This document shows positions 46,201 to 58,300 of a stretch of 64,000 nt of DNA, in pieces. Under the pieces are notes generated by a model, which worked only from the letters and a program-made list of their open reading frames with translations, did no database searches and was not told the origin of the DNA. The stretch comes from Aurelia coerulea (taxonomy: Eukaryota; Cnidaria; Scyphozoa; Semaeostomeae; Ulmaridae): NCBI GenBank assembly GCA_039566865.1, contig CM076959.1:5253501-5317500 (forward strand), read 5' to 3'. A program made the translations under genes and the position numbers. Position 1 is the first letter of the stretch, and each line of letters begins with the position of its first letter.

Positions 46201-48928
46201 CTAAGATGGCCGGACTTGGGGTCAAGCCAAATGGAAGGCGGGTCATGCGAAACTGAACAATAGAGGGAGAGTCACTACTCACGTCATCATACCATAAAAA
46301 CCTGAGAAAATCTCTGTCGGCTTCCTTGATTTCGATTTGATGAAAAGCCTTTTCGATATCTGCTGTTAACGCTATTGTGTGACTCCGGAATCTTACTAAC
46401 GTATCGAACAAATGTGGCATGTAATTTGGCCCAACTTCAAGACGGTCGTTAAGCGTTGACACATCATTACTACCTTTAGCACTACCGTCAAAAACAATAC
46501 GAACCTTTGTTGTATCATGATTTCTATGAATAACACAGTGATGCGGAATAAATTTGGCGTCTACCTTGTTTTCTGTACCTGCGGGAACCTTTTCTATTAT
46601 ACCGCTTTTCAATTGCTCCTGTATAATAGCGTCATATTCTTGGCGTAATTGTGGATCTCTTTGTAAGCGAAAAAATACCGATTTCAATCGTGAATGACAC
46701 AAATCATAATCAGAAGGCAAAGGTTCTGAAATGTCATCCTTCCAAGGAAGGCTTACCTCGTAATTCTTGCCATTGAATGTGATGTCAAATTCTTTCTTCG
46801 GATTTTCTGCATTTGGATTATCGCTTGTTTCAATCCCTGTACTTTCTGTTTTCCAAAATTGTTTCAAGGTTTCAATAAGCTCCTTCTCATTGTCAACTGC
46901 TGTTTGTTCTCTGACAATAGGCTCTTTCTCACTGTTCGCGTTTTCGTTCGCCAAATTTTGATCTACAACACAACAAGAGACAAAATTAGAATTTGTACTC
47001 GATTCATTTGAAGATAAATCTACGGGGCCAGATATTAACCACCCAAGCTTGCTACTTATTGCGACAGGGCCTGCGCTCCCCCTTCTTATCTCGCCTGTAA
47101 CTACTTCATAAAAATGATCTGCGCCCAGCAATATATCTATCGCGTCATTACCTGAATCTAGGCTATCCGCAAAATTTAAACCTTGCAAATGTGCGTATTG
47201 CTTGTACTCTACTGGGGTCGCAAGAGGAGAGCAAATTACGGGATGGGTTAGGGCAGTTATGCTAAGAGCTCTATCGCCTAAATCTATGTTAAAGCTAACT
47301 TGGCTACATTTTTTCTTCTTAAACCGCTCAGATCCGAACGTGTTCAAGTTTATTTCTTGTGTGTTTTCTTCGGTTAGCTGCAATTTGCTCTTCAATTCCT
47401 CCGTGATGTATGTTCTTTGGCTGCCATTATCCAACAGTATTCTTGCCATAACCTTGTTCTCCCGTTTTTCACCAAACACATGTGCTCTGGCTGTCTGCAA
47501 TAACACTGTTTGTTTGCGTGAATCTACTTTAGCCGTTGCTGTGACAGTTTCACTTCCATTTGCGCTTTTCCTTGTTTCTTCTTTCTCGGACTGAGATTCT
47601 TGCTTCTTCAAACAAATTGATTGATGATGCTTGTTATTGCATTTTCGGCATCTTCGATTACTGTTACAAGAATTCGCTCTATGTCCCTTTTTTAGGCAAG
47701 CAAAGCAACGTCTCTGCTTCGCTAAAATCTCCTTTCGCTTGTTCGGATCCGTGACCTTTTCGCATTGATATGAAAGATGTTCCCCCTCACAAAAGTAGCA
47801 CTGACTGTTTGCATTTGACTGTTCCTTTGCATGAAATGATGAAACAGTACCAGGGGCTTGTCTTGGTCGATGGATTGTTACTTTTTTCTCTGTTTCTCCA
47901 ACGAACGAACATGTTTCCCTCGCTTCGATTTCCTTTCGTATAATTCCTAAGATATCCTTCATCGACCAGATATCCGATTTTGTTTCTCGAGACACTTGCA
48001 ACGCGACATCCTTTGGCATTCGCTTCATTACAACAAGGATAAGTAAACTTCCATAATTTTCTTGCTTTACTCCCAACGATTCGAGGCCACGTATATGAAT
48101 GTTTATATTGTCGAAAATTTGTCTCAACTGGGTGACAGTGTCATTCGGGCTGTACTGCAAATTTAACAAACTCTCCATATGTACTTGCACGATTTTCTGC
48201 TTGTGACCGAAGCGTTCGTGTAAAGTCTCCTTGGCGTGATCATAATTTTCTTCAATGATCTCTAATCCTTGAATAACGCGAAAAGCTTCTCCTTCTAAGA
48301 TATTAACCAAGTAGTTAAACTTGTCTACTGGTGTGAGACTATCGTTTTTGTCGATCGAACTCTCAAAGCTTTGCCAAAACGAATAAAATCGAGTTATATC
48401 CCCATTAAATCGTGGCAAAGTTATCTTCGGAAGTCTAACTCCGCTATTTTGGCTTGAACTACCAGAGTTATTTGAAATATTCTGGATTCCTGCCCCTGCT
48501 CCTTGTGGGGGTCTTATTGGTGAACTGGTCGTAAATGCATTCGCTAAATTGGCATCTCTATCGGGTAATTTTGTCTTCTCTGCTTTCTTGGTAAAGCTTT
48601 CGATTTTGTTCACAGTTTCTGTCACACGAGCTGTAACATCCGTTGATTCTTCTATGATTTTCTCGATCTCCGATACCTCACATTTTAACAACAACTTCTC
48701 GTCTATATCTTCCAAGATCTTCAATTTTCCCTGCAGCGTAGTTTTGATCGACGCGATTTTTATCAAAACGTTCTCGTCTGCAACCGTTGGGTCTGTACTG
48801 TTCAAAATATGTTCCGCTTGGTTTTCGAATTTTGTAATACTTGAACGTGTCCCTCTTCTTGCGTATTTCAGTCGCATTCCACTATCATCTCCCGTTCTAG
48901 TGCCTTGACTTTCGTCGTCACTGCCCAT
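43253..48928 (-). CDS. BEL/Pao gag-pol polyprotein, 1,891 aa, intact
   Basis: Starts at an ATG 30 bases past the primer-binding site and runs without interruption. Residues ~165-340 are a gag-like DUF1759-type region (LPKITLPRFNGD). Three Cys/His knuckle-like clusters follow at 377-389, 408-421 and 427-439. The aspartic protease has LLDNGSQRTYI (Asp500). Reverse transcriptase spans ~790-970 with Asp857 and YADDF at 935-939. RNase H-like motifs are GFSDASERA (Asp1139), RLELMG (Glu1183) and WVDSVA (Asp1217). The integrase has His1464, His1469, Cys1499, Cys1502 and a D-D-E triad at Asp1535, Asp1598 and Glu1645. A DUF5641-type domain occupies ~1720-1828, then an Ala/Pro-rich tail with PKRNAA. All catalytic residues expected for replication are present. 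The Ala-rich tail is unusual in composition. Confidence 0.97.
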   Translation of the reverse strand: MGSDDESQGTRTGDDSGMRLKYARRGTRSSITKFENQAEHILNSTDPTVADENVLIKIASIKTTLQGKLKILEDIDEKLLLKCEVSEIEKIIEESTDVTARVTETVNKIESFTKKAEKTKLPDRDANLANAFTTSSPIRPPQGAGAGIQNISNNSGSSSQNSGVRLPKITLPRFNGDITRFYSFWQSFESSIDKNDSLTPVDKFNYLVNILEGEAFRVIQGLEIIEENYDHAKETLHERFGHKQKIVQVHMESLLNLQYSPNDTVTQLRQIFDNINIHIRGLESLGVKQENYGSLLILVVMKRMPKDVALQVSRETKSDIWSMKDILGIIRKEIEARETCSFVGETEKKVTIHRPRQAPGTVSSFHAKEQSNANSQCYFCEGEHLSYQCEKVTDPNKRKEILAKQRRCFACLKKGHRANSCNSNRRCRKCNNKHHQSICLKKQESQSEKEETRKSANGSETVTATAKVDSRKQTVLLQTARAHVFGEKRENKVMARILLDNGSQRTYITEELKSKLQLTEENTQEINLNTFGSERFKKKKCSQVSFNIDLGDRALSITALTHPVICSPLATPVEYKQYAHLQGLNFADSLDSGNDAIDILLGADHFYEVVTGEIRRGSAGPVAISSKLGWLISGPVDLSSNESSTNSNFVSCCVVDQNLANENANSEKEPIVREQTAVDNEKELIETLKQFWKTESTGIETSDNPNAENPKKEFDITFNGKNYEVSLPWKDDISEPLPSDYDLCHSRLKSVFFRLQRDPQLRQEYDAIIQEQLKSGIIEKVPAGTENKVDAKFIPHHCVIHRNHDTTKVRIVFDGSAKGSNDVSTLNDRLEVGPNYMPHLFDTLVRFRSHTIALTADIEKAFHQIEIKEADRDFLRFLWYDDVSSDSPSIVQFRMTRLPFGLTPSPAILGETIRKHVSKFKESHPQAVSMLEHLYADDFSGGTNDSEQALKIYKDAKEILDKGGFNLRKWNSNDKEVLSAIRSLEVEKGNVKQNENKTKVSEEDQSYVNSALGPPCSDDKAKILGVNWDSDSDKIYFDVQNVIDFANSLPPTKRSLLKIAAKIFDPLGCLSLFTINLKVMFQQFCLDKRGWDEGLSGDERRKYEVFISELAKLQNVSIPRCYFLKGKKVQNVQIHGFSDASERAYAGVVYLRVEYETGEVQVRFVTSKAKVSPIKKQTIPRLELMGSVLLSNLVDTVKKALQEELGQGPIETHYWVDSVATLCWIKNNKPLKQFVKHRVQKILESSNREEWHFCPGSLNPADLPSRGIYGKDVGANKVWWEGPHFLVLPFSEWPKLESNQEIDPAVAAEEKVSTEPTHVMLGKQIPVDKTKPLVSIERFSTKTRLLRTYAWILRFVSNLKAIVNKQGPKLGPLEGAELRCAENFVIRAVQAECFSKEIEFVASKSKVGSRPPTYVSQFNLFLDDDDILRCRTRINNASISDASKRPILMPRDHHYTNLIIRESHELVFHNGLRETLNHVRTQYWILRGREAVKKIIRPCVICKRAEGLPFVGCVLPDLPRFRVDDNAPFSHTGLDFAGPLLVTGKNGDLMKCYVCLYTCLSTRAVHLELVEGLDVESFIRSFRRFCARRGLPATLLSDNAKNFKSASIEIKKLVRSPKIFEYLANRKVNWQFIVALSPWMGGAWERLIRSVKRCLIKTIGRASLSYFELSTILTEVEGVINCRPLTYLYGDEDGVEYAITPSHLIYGRNVSEMNEKYSEVVSTYESLSARAKYHHRLLSQFTKQWKNEYLLGLMESYKSKANGKKPVVSVGDIVILKDVQTKRSFWKFCKIIQLISGTDGNTRAAKIQFVADQNKRVFTRPLKLLVPLEVSQAAQQAAANAAQKEPVASQASAHAATPAAIPAAISSTPATGRPKRNAAVIADLRRKGMSS

Positions 48929-48957
48929 CCTGCAAAATACTTCGAATCAATCGCTCT

Positions 48958-48975
48958 GCCCCACGTTGGGCGCCA
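48958..48975 (-). other. Primer-binding site, tRNA-Lys(CUU) type
   Basis: Two bases past the 5' LTR the element strand reads TGGCGCCCAACGTGGGGC. This is complementary to the 3' end of animal tRNA-Lys(CUU), including its CCA; the same 18-base site is used by retroviruses primed with tRNA-Lys1,2. The match is from memory of that tRNA. Confidence 0.85.
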
Positions 48976-48977
48976 TA

Positions 48978-49343
48978 TGTTGTGTTGGTTGGGTCGAGCC
49001 GATATGAGACGAAGAAGAATACCACAAAGTTGACGTTTTCTCTTTATATATCAAACAGCAACTAAACAGTAACGATTATGACTATAATAAATGGTAAATA
49101 AAGATAAATGGATGCAGTGAATTTGAATTGAACGCCTTTATGCGAACTTTTGTCTGTTACCAAAAACTCTTCGACCTTATTGCCGAATGATCACATGTTT
49201 TTCTTATGTCTGCACTCTACGTGCTCTTAACTCGAACTACCAGTTACAGAGGCACGGCCAGAAGTCTGGGTTCGAGAAGGAAGTCACAACATCACGCAAG
49301 GGCACGGTGCCAAACAAATGAATGAGTTGTCATTTCCTTCACA
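48978..49343 (-). repeat. 5' LTR of the BEL/Pao element
   Basis: 366 bp, apparently identical to 42751-43116. It should carry the promoter for the element. A TATA-like word lies about 293 bases into it, which would leave a short R-U5. Confidence 0.93.
49042..49050 (-). promoter_or_regulatory. TATA-like box in the 5' LTR
   Basis: The element strand reads TATATAAAG here. A TATA word at this depth in an LTR is a reasonable promoter core, with transcription expected to start about 25-30 bases further in. No canonical AATAAA was seen on this strand of the LTR. Confidence 0.45.
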
Positions 49344-52300
49344 ATAAGAAACATTAATAGGACATTTTTTCAATAATATTTTTCTAAAATCTATACCGTA
49401 TTTTCTTAGGATAGGAAGTAGTAGATATGGATTTCACTATTTGGTTTTGGCAGCTTTAATCATATATGATTCTCTTTGACTGATGCTTCTTTGGGAAACA
49501 ATATTCAACAATAAGAAAAATTAATGGGAATTTTTTTCAATAACATTTTGTAATATCATCTAATGCATTTTCTTTGGATAGTAAGTATTATATATAGCTT
49601 TCAATGCAGTCATTTTATAAATAGCTTAGATTAAATATGATTAACTTCGACAGGCCTCCTCCTTCTACTTGAAAGACGATTTATCAATAAGAAACATTAA
49701 TGGGACATTTTTTCAAGACCATTTTCTAAGATCATCTACTGTATTTTCTTAGGATATTAAGAAGTAGATAGAGCTTTTGATGCAGTCATTCTATAAATGG
49801 TTTTAAATAAATATGATTAACTTCGACAGGCCTCCTCGTTCTACTTGAAAGAAGATTTATCAATAAGAAACATTAATGGGACATTTTTTTCAATTACATT
49901 TTCTAATATCATCTAATGTATTTTCTTTGGAAAGTAAGAGGTAGATGTAGCTCTTGCTAAAGTCGCTCTATGAATAGCTTTAATCAAATATTATTCTCTT
50001 CCACTGCCTGCTTCTACATTAAACAGATTCATCAATAAGAAACATTAATGGGACATTTTTTTCAATATTATTTGTTTTAATCTATACCGTATTTTCTTAG
50101 GACAGGAAGTAGTAGATATGGACTTCACTATTTGGTTTTGGCAGCTTTAATCATATATGATTCTCTTCGACTGATGCTTCTTCATGAAACAATATTCATC
50201 AATAAGAAACATTAATGGGACATTATCTCATTCATTTCCCTATATGTCATATTCACTGATTTATAAGGATATTAAGAAGTAGATATAGCTTCCGGTGCAA
50301 TCATTCTATGAATAGCTTCAATCAAATATTATTCTCTTTGACTGCCTGCTTCTACATTAAACAAATTCATCAATAAGAAACATTAATGGGACATTTTTTC
50401 AATAATATTTTCTAATATCATCTAATGCATTTTCTTTGGATAGTAAGTATTAGATATAGCTTTCAATGCAGTCATTTTATAAATAGCTTTGATTGAATAT
50501 GATTAACTTCGACAGGCCTCCTCCTTCTACTTGAAAGAAGATTTATCAATAAGAAACATTAATGGGACATTTTTTCAAGACCATTTTCTAAGATCATCTA
50601 CTGTATTTTCTTTGGAAAGTAAGAGGTAGGTGTAGCTTTTGCTAAAGTCGCTCTATGAATAGCTTTAATCAAATATTATTCTCTTCGACTGCCTGCTTCT
50701 ACATTAAACAGATTCATCAATAAGAAACATTAATGGGACATTTTTTCAATAATATTTTCTAATATCATCTAATGCATTTTCTTTGGATAGTAAGTATTAG
50801 ATATAGCTTTCAATGCAGTTATTTCATAAATAGCTTTGATTAAATATGATTAACTTCGACAGGCCTCCTCTTCTACTTGAAAGAAGATTTATCAATAAGA
50901 AACATTAATGGGACATTTTTTCAACACCATTTTCTAAGATCATCTACTGTATTTTCTTAGGATATTAAGAAGTAGATAGAGCTTTTGATGCAGTCATTCT
51001 ATAAATGGTTTTAAATAAATATGATTAACTTCGACAGGCCTCCTCGTTCTACTTGAAAGAAGATTTATCAATAAGAAACATTAATGGGACATTTTTTTCA
51101 ATTACATTTTCTAATATCATCTAATGTATTTTCTTTGGAAAGTAAGAGGTAGATGTAGCTTTTGCTAAAGTCGCTTTATGAATAGCTTTAATCAAATATT
51201 ATTCTCTTCGACTGCCTGCTTCTACATTAAACAGATTCATCAATAAGAAACATTAATGGGACATTTTTTCAATAATATTTTCTAATATCATCTAATGCAT
51301 TTTCTTTGGATAGTAAGTATTAGATATAGCTTTCAATGCAGTTATTTCATAAATAGCTTTGATTGAATATGATTAACTTCGACAGGCCTCCTCTTCTACT
51401 TGAAAGAAGATTTATCAATAGGAAACATTAATGGGACATTTTTTCAACACCATTTTCTAAGATCATCTACTGTATTTTCTTTGGAAAGTAAGAGGTAGGT
51501 GTAGCTTTTGCTAAAGTCGTTCTATGAATAGCTTTAATCAAATATTATTCTCTTCGACTGCCTGCTTTTACATTAAACAGATTTATCAATAAGAAACATT
51601 AATGGGACATTTTTTCAATAATATTTTTTTTAAATCTATAACGTATTTTCTTAGGATAGGAAGTAGTAGATATGGATTTCACTATTTGGTTTTGGCATCT
51701 TTAATCACATATGATTCACTTTGACTGATGCTTCTTCGGGAAACAATATTCATCAATAAGAAACATTAATGGGACATTTTTTCAAGACCATTTTCTAAGA
51801 TCATCTACCGTATTTTTTTAGAATATTAAGAAGTAGATATAGCTTTTGATGCAGTCATTCTATAAATGGTTTTAAATAAATATGATTAACTTCGACAGGC
51901 CTCTTTCTACATGAAAGAGGATTCATTAATAAGAAACATTAATGGGACATTTTTTCAAAACATTTTCTAATATCATCTACTGTATTTTCTTTGGAAAGGA
52001 AGAGGTAGATGTAGCTTTTGCTAAAGTCCTTCTATGAATAGCTTAAATCAAATATTATTCTCTTCGACTGATGCTTCTTCATGAAACAATATTCATCAAT
52101 AAGAAACATTAATGGGACATTTTTTTCAAGACCATTTTCTAAGATCATCTACTGTATTTTTTTAGGATATTAAGAAGTAGATATAGCTTTTGATGCAGTC
52201 ATTCTATAAATGGTTTTAAATAAATATGATTAACTTCGACAGGCCTCTTTCTACATGAAAGAGGATTCATTAATAAGAAACATTAATGGGACATTTTTTC

Positions 52301-55300
52301 AAAACATTTTCTAATATCATCTACTGTATTTTCTTTGGAAAGTAAGAGGTAGGTGTAGCTTTTGCTAAAGTCCTTCTATGAATAGCTTAAATCAAATATT
52401 ATTCTCTTCGACTGATGCTTCTTCATGAAACAATATTCATCAATAAGAAACATTAATGGGACATTTTTTCAAAACATTTTCTAAGATAATCTACTGTATT
52501 TTCTTTGGAAAGTAAGAGGTAGATGTGGCTTTTGCTAAAGTCGCTCTACGAATAGATTTAATCAAATATTATTCTCTTCGACTGCCTGCTTCTACATTAA
52601 ACAGATTCATCAGTAAGAAACATTAATGGGACATTTTTTCAATATTATTTGTTTTAATCTATACCGTATTTTCTTAGGACAGGAAGTAGTAGATATGGAC
52701 TTCACTATTTGGTTTTGGCAGCTTTAATCATATATGATTCTCTTCGACTGATGCTTCTTCATGAAACAATATTCATCAATAAGAAACATTAATGGGACAT
52801 TATCTCATTCATTTCCCTATATGTCATATTCACTGATTTATAAGGATATTAAGAAGTAGATATAGCTTCCGGTGCAATCATTCTATGAATAGCTTTAATC
52901 AAATATTATTCTCTTCGACTGCCTGCTTCTACATTAAACAAATTCATCAATAAGAAACATTAATGGGACATTTTTTCAATAATATTTTCTAATATCATCT
53001 AATGCATTTTCTTTGGATAGTAAGTATTAGATATAGCTTTCAATGCAGTCATTTTATAAATAGCTTTGATTGAATATGATTAACTTCGACAGGCCTCCTC
53101 CTTCTACTTGAAAGAAGATTTATCAATAAGAAACATTAATGGGACATTTTTTCAAGACCATTTTCTAAGATCATCTACTGTATTTTCTTTGGAAAGTAAG
53201 AGGTAGATGTAGCTTTTGCTAAAGTCGTTCTATGAATAGCTTCAATCAAATATTATTCTCTTCGACTGCCTACTTCTACATTAAACAGATTCATCAATAA
53301 GAAACATTAATGGGACATTTTTTCAATAATATTTTTCTAAAATCTATACCGTATTTTCTTAGGATAGGAAGTAGTAGATATGGATTTCACTATTTGGTTT
53401 TGGCAGCTTTAATCATATATGATTCTCTTTGACTGATGCTTCTTCGGGAAACAATATTCATCAATAAGAAACATTAATGGGAATTTTTTTCAAGACCATT
53501 TTCTAAGATCATCTACTGTATTTTCTTAGGATATTAAGAAGTAGATATAGCTTTTGATGCAGTAATTCTATAAATGGTTTTAAATAAATATGATTAACTT
53601 CGACAGGCCTCTTTCTATATGAAAGAGGATTCATTAAGAAGAAACATTAATGGGACATTTTTTCAAGACCATTTTCTAAGATCATCTACTGTATTTTCTT
53701 TGGAAAGTAAGAGGTAGATGTAGCTTTTGCTAAAGTCGCTCTATGAATAGCTTTAATCAAATATTATTCTCTTCGACTGCCTGCTTCTACATTAAACAGA
53801 TTCATCAATAAGAAACATTAATGGGACATTTTTTCAATAATATTTTTCTAAAATCTATACCGTATTTTCTTAGGATAGGAAGGAGTAGATATGGATTTCA
53901 CTATTTGGTTTTCACAGCTTTAATCAAATATGATTCTCTTTGACTGATGCTTCTTCGTGCAACAATATTCATCAACAAGAAACATTAATGGGACATTATC
54001 TCATGCATTTCCCTATATGTCATATTCAATGATTTATAAGGATAGTAAGAAGTAGATATAGCTTCCGCTGCAATCATTCTATGAATAGCTTTAATTAAAC
54101 ATGATTTTCTTCGACTGACCTGCTTCTTCATGAAACAATATCCATCAATAAGAAACATTAATGGGACATTTTTTCAAGACCATTTTCTAAGATCATCTAC
54201 TGTATTTTCTTTGGAAAGTAAGAGGAAGATGTAGCTTTTGCTAAAGTCGTTCTATGAATAGATTTAATCAAATATTATTCTCTTCGACTGCCTTCTTCTA
54301 CATTAAACAATATTCACCAATAAGAAACATTAATGGGACATTTTTTCAAGACAATTTTCTAAGATCATCTACTGTATTTTCTTTGGAAAGTAAGAGGTAG
54401 ATGTGGCTTTTGCTAAAGTCGTTCTATGAATAGCTTTAATCAAATATTATTCTCTTCGACTGCCTGCTTCTACATTAAACAGATTCATCAATGAGAAACA
54501 TTAATGGGACATTTTTTCAATAATATTTTTTTTAAATCTATAACGTATTTTCTTAGGATAGGAAGTAGTAGATATGGATTTCACTATTTGGTTTTGGCAT
54601 CTTTAATCACATATGATTCACTTTGACTGATGCTTCTTCGGGAAACAATATTCATCAATAAGAAACTTTAATGGGACATTTTTTCAAGACCATTTTCTAA
54701 GATCATCTACCGTATTTTTTTAGAATATTAAGAAGTACATATAGCTTTTGATGCAGTCATTCTATAAATGGTTTTAAATAAATATGATTAACTTCGACAG
54801 GCCTCTTTCTACATGAAAGAGGATTCATTAATAAGAAACATTAATGGGACATTTTTTCAAAACATTCTCTAATATCATCTACTGTATTTTCTTTGGAAAG
54901 GAAGAGGTAGATGTAGCTTTTGCTAAAGTCCTTCTATGAATAGCTTAAATCAAATATTATTCTCTTCGACTGATGCTTCTTCATGAAACAATATTCATCA
55001 ATAAGAAACATTAATGGGACATTTTTTTCAAGACCATTTTCTAAGATCATCTACTGTATTTTTTTAGGATATTAAGAAGTAGATATAGCTTTTGATGCAG
55101 TCATTCTATAAATGGTTTTAAATAAATATGATTAACTTCGACAGGCCTCTTTCTACATGAAAGAGGATTCATTAATAAGAAACATTAATGGGACATTTTT
55201 TCAAAACATTTTCTAATATCATCTACTGTATTTTCTTTGGAAAGTAAGAGGTAGGTGTAGCTTTTGCTAAAGTCCTTCTATGAATAGCTTAAATCAAATA

Positions 55301-58300
55301 TTATTCTCTTCGACTGATGCTTCTTCATGAAACAATATTCATCAATAAGAAACATTAATGGGACATTTTTTCAAAACATTTTCTAAGATAATCTACTGTA
55401 TTTTCTTTGGAAAGTAAGAGGTAGATGTGGCTTTTGCTAAAGTCGCTCTACGAATAGATTTAATCAAATATTATTCTCTTCGACTGCCTGCTTCTACATT
55501 AAACAGATTCATCAGTAAGAAACATTAATGGGACATTTTTTCAATATTATTTGTTTTAATCTATACCGTATTTTCTTAGGACAGGAAGTAGTAGATATGG
55601 ACTTCACTATTTGGTTTTGGCAGCTTTAATCATATATGATTCTCTTCGACTGATGCTTCTTCATGAAACAATATTCATCAATAAGAAACATTAATGGGAC
55701 ATTATCTCATTCATTTCCCTATATGTCATATTCACTGATTTATAAGGATATTAAGAAGTAGATATAGCTTCCGGTGCAATCATTCTATGAATAGCTTTAA
55801 TCAAATATTATTCTCTTCGACTGCCTGCTTCTACATTAAACAAATTCATCAATAAGAAACATTAATGGGACATTTTTTCAATAATATTTTCTAATATCAT
55901 CTAATGCATTTTCTTTGGATAGTAAGTATTAGATATAGCTTTCAATGCAGTCATTTTATAAATAGCTTTGATTGAATATGATTAACTTCGACAGGCCTCC
56001 TCCTTCTACTTGAAATAGGATTTATCAATAAGAAACATTAATGGGACATTTTTTCAAGACCATTTTCTAAGATCATCTACTGTATTTTCTTTGGAAAGTA
56101 AGAGGTAGATGTAGCTTTTGCTAAAGTCGTTCTATGAATAGCTTCAATCAAATATTATTCTCTTCGACTGCCTACTTCTACATTAAACAGATTCATCAAT
56201 AAGAAACATTAATGGGACATTTTTTCAATAATATTTTTCTAAAATCTATACCGTATTTTCTTAGGATAGGAAGTAGTAGATATGGATTTCACTATTTGGT
56301 TTTGGCAGCTTTAATCATATATGATTCTCTTTGACTGATGCTTCTTCGGGAAACAATATTCATCAATAAGAAACATTAATGGGAATTTTTTTCAAGACCA
56401 TTTTCTAAGATCATCTACTGTATTTTCTTAGGATATTAAGAAGTAGATATAGCTTTTGATGCAGTAATTCTATAAATGGTTTTAAATAAATATGATTAAC
56501 TTCGACAGGCCTCTTTCTATATGAAAGAGGATTCATTAAGAAGAAACATTAATGGGACATTTTTTCAAGACCATTTTCTAAGATCATCTACTGTATTTTC
56601 TTTGGAAAGTAAGAGGTAGATGTAGCTTTTGCTAAAGTCGCTCTATGAATAGCTTTAATCAAATATTATTCTCTTCGACTGCCTGCTTCTACATTAAACA
56701 GATTCATCAATAAGAAACATTAATGGGACATTTTTTCAATAATATTTTTCTAAAATCTATACCGTATTTTCTTAGGATAGGAAGGAGTAGATATGGATTT
56801 CACTATTTGGTTTTCACAGCTTTAATCAAATATGATTCTCTTTGACTGATGCTTCTTCGTGCAACAATATTCATCAACAAGAAACATTAATGGGACATTA
56901 TCTCATGCATTTCCCTATATGTCATATTCAATGATTTATAAGGATAGTAAGAAGTAGATATAGCTTCCGCTGCAATCATTCTATGAATAGCTTTAATTAA
57001 ACATGATTTTCTTCGACTGACCTGCTTCTTCATGAAACAATATCCATCAATAAGAAACATTAATGGGACATTTTTTCAAGACCATTTTCTAAGATCATCT
57101 ACTGTATTTTCTTTGGAAAGTAAGAGGAAGATGTAGCTTTTGCTAAAGTCGTTCTATGAATAGCTTCAATCAAATATTATTCTCTTCGACTGCCTACTTC
57201 TACATTAAACAGATTCATCAATAAGAAACATTAATGGGACATTTTTTCAAGACAATTTTCTAAGATCATCTACTGTATTTTCTTTGGAAAGTAAGAGGTA
57301 GATGTGGCTTTTGCTAAAGTCGCTCTATGAATAGATTTAATCAAATATTATTCTCTTCGACTGCCTGCTTCTACATTAAACAGATTCATCAGTAAGAAAC
57401 ATTAATGGGACATTTTTTCAATATTATTTGTTTTAATCTATACCGTATTTTCTTAGGACAGGAAGTAGTAGATATGGATTTCACTATTTGGTTTTGGCAG
57501 CTTTAATCATATATGATTCTCTTCGACTGATGCTTCTTCATGAAACAATATTCATCAATAAGAAACATTAATGGGACATTATCTCATTCATTTCCCTATA
57601 TGTCATATTCACTGATTTATAAGGATATTAAGAAGTAGATATAGCTTCCGGTGCAATCATTCTATGAATAGCTTTAATTAAATATGATTTTCTTCGACTG
57701 ACCTGCTTCTTCATGAAACAATATTCATCAATAAGAAACATTAATGGGACATTATCTCATGCATTTCCCTATATGTCATATTCAATGATTTATAAGGATA
57801 GTAAGAAGTAGATATAGCTTCCGCTGCAATCATTCTATGAATAGCTTTAATTAAACATGATTTTCTTCGACTGACCTGCTTCTTCATGAAACAATATCCA
57901 TCAATAAGAAACATTAATGGGACATTTTTTCAAGACCATTTTCTAAGATCATCTACTGTATTTTCTTTGGAAAGTAAGAGGTAGATGTGGCTTTTGCTAA
58001 AGTCGCTCTATGAATAGCTTTAATCAAATATTATTCTCTTCGACTGCCTGCTTCTACATTAAACAGATTCATCAATAAGAAACATTAATGGGACATTTTT
58101 TCAATAATATTTTCTAATATCATCTAATGCATTTTCTTTGGATAGTAAGTATTAGATATAGCTTTCAATGCAGTCATTTTATAAATAGCTTTGATTGAAT
58201 ATGATTAACTTCGACAGGCCTCCTCCTTCTACTTGAAAGAAGATTTATCAATAAGACACATTAATGGGACATTTTTTCAAGACCATTTTCTAAGATCATC

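Larger units (their letters stand above)
42751..49343 (-). mobile_element. Full-length BEL/Pao LTR retrotransposon, 6,593 bp
   Basis: Two 366-bp direct LTRs flank one intact 1,891-codon gag-pol frame on the minus strand, with a primer-binding site next to the 5' LTR and a purine tract next to the 3' LTR. The domain order (gag-like, zinc knuckles, protease, RT, RNase H, integrase, C-terminal extension) and the absence of a separate env frame are typical of BEL/Pao. No LTR difference was found by eye, so the insertion is very recent. It split a satellite box; the flanks share ATAAGAAA. Confidence 0.95.

Noticed and set aside
43299..48908. Plus-strand open frames opposite the BEL/Pao polyprotein
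   Set aside because: They are antisense shadows of the 1,891-codon frame with no domain of their own.
42751..49343. Endogenous retrovirus with env
   Set aside because: Only one frame is present; nothing between the stop codon and the 3' LTR could encode an envelope, and the domains are those of BEL/Pao.
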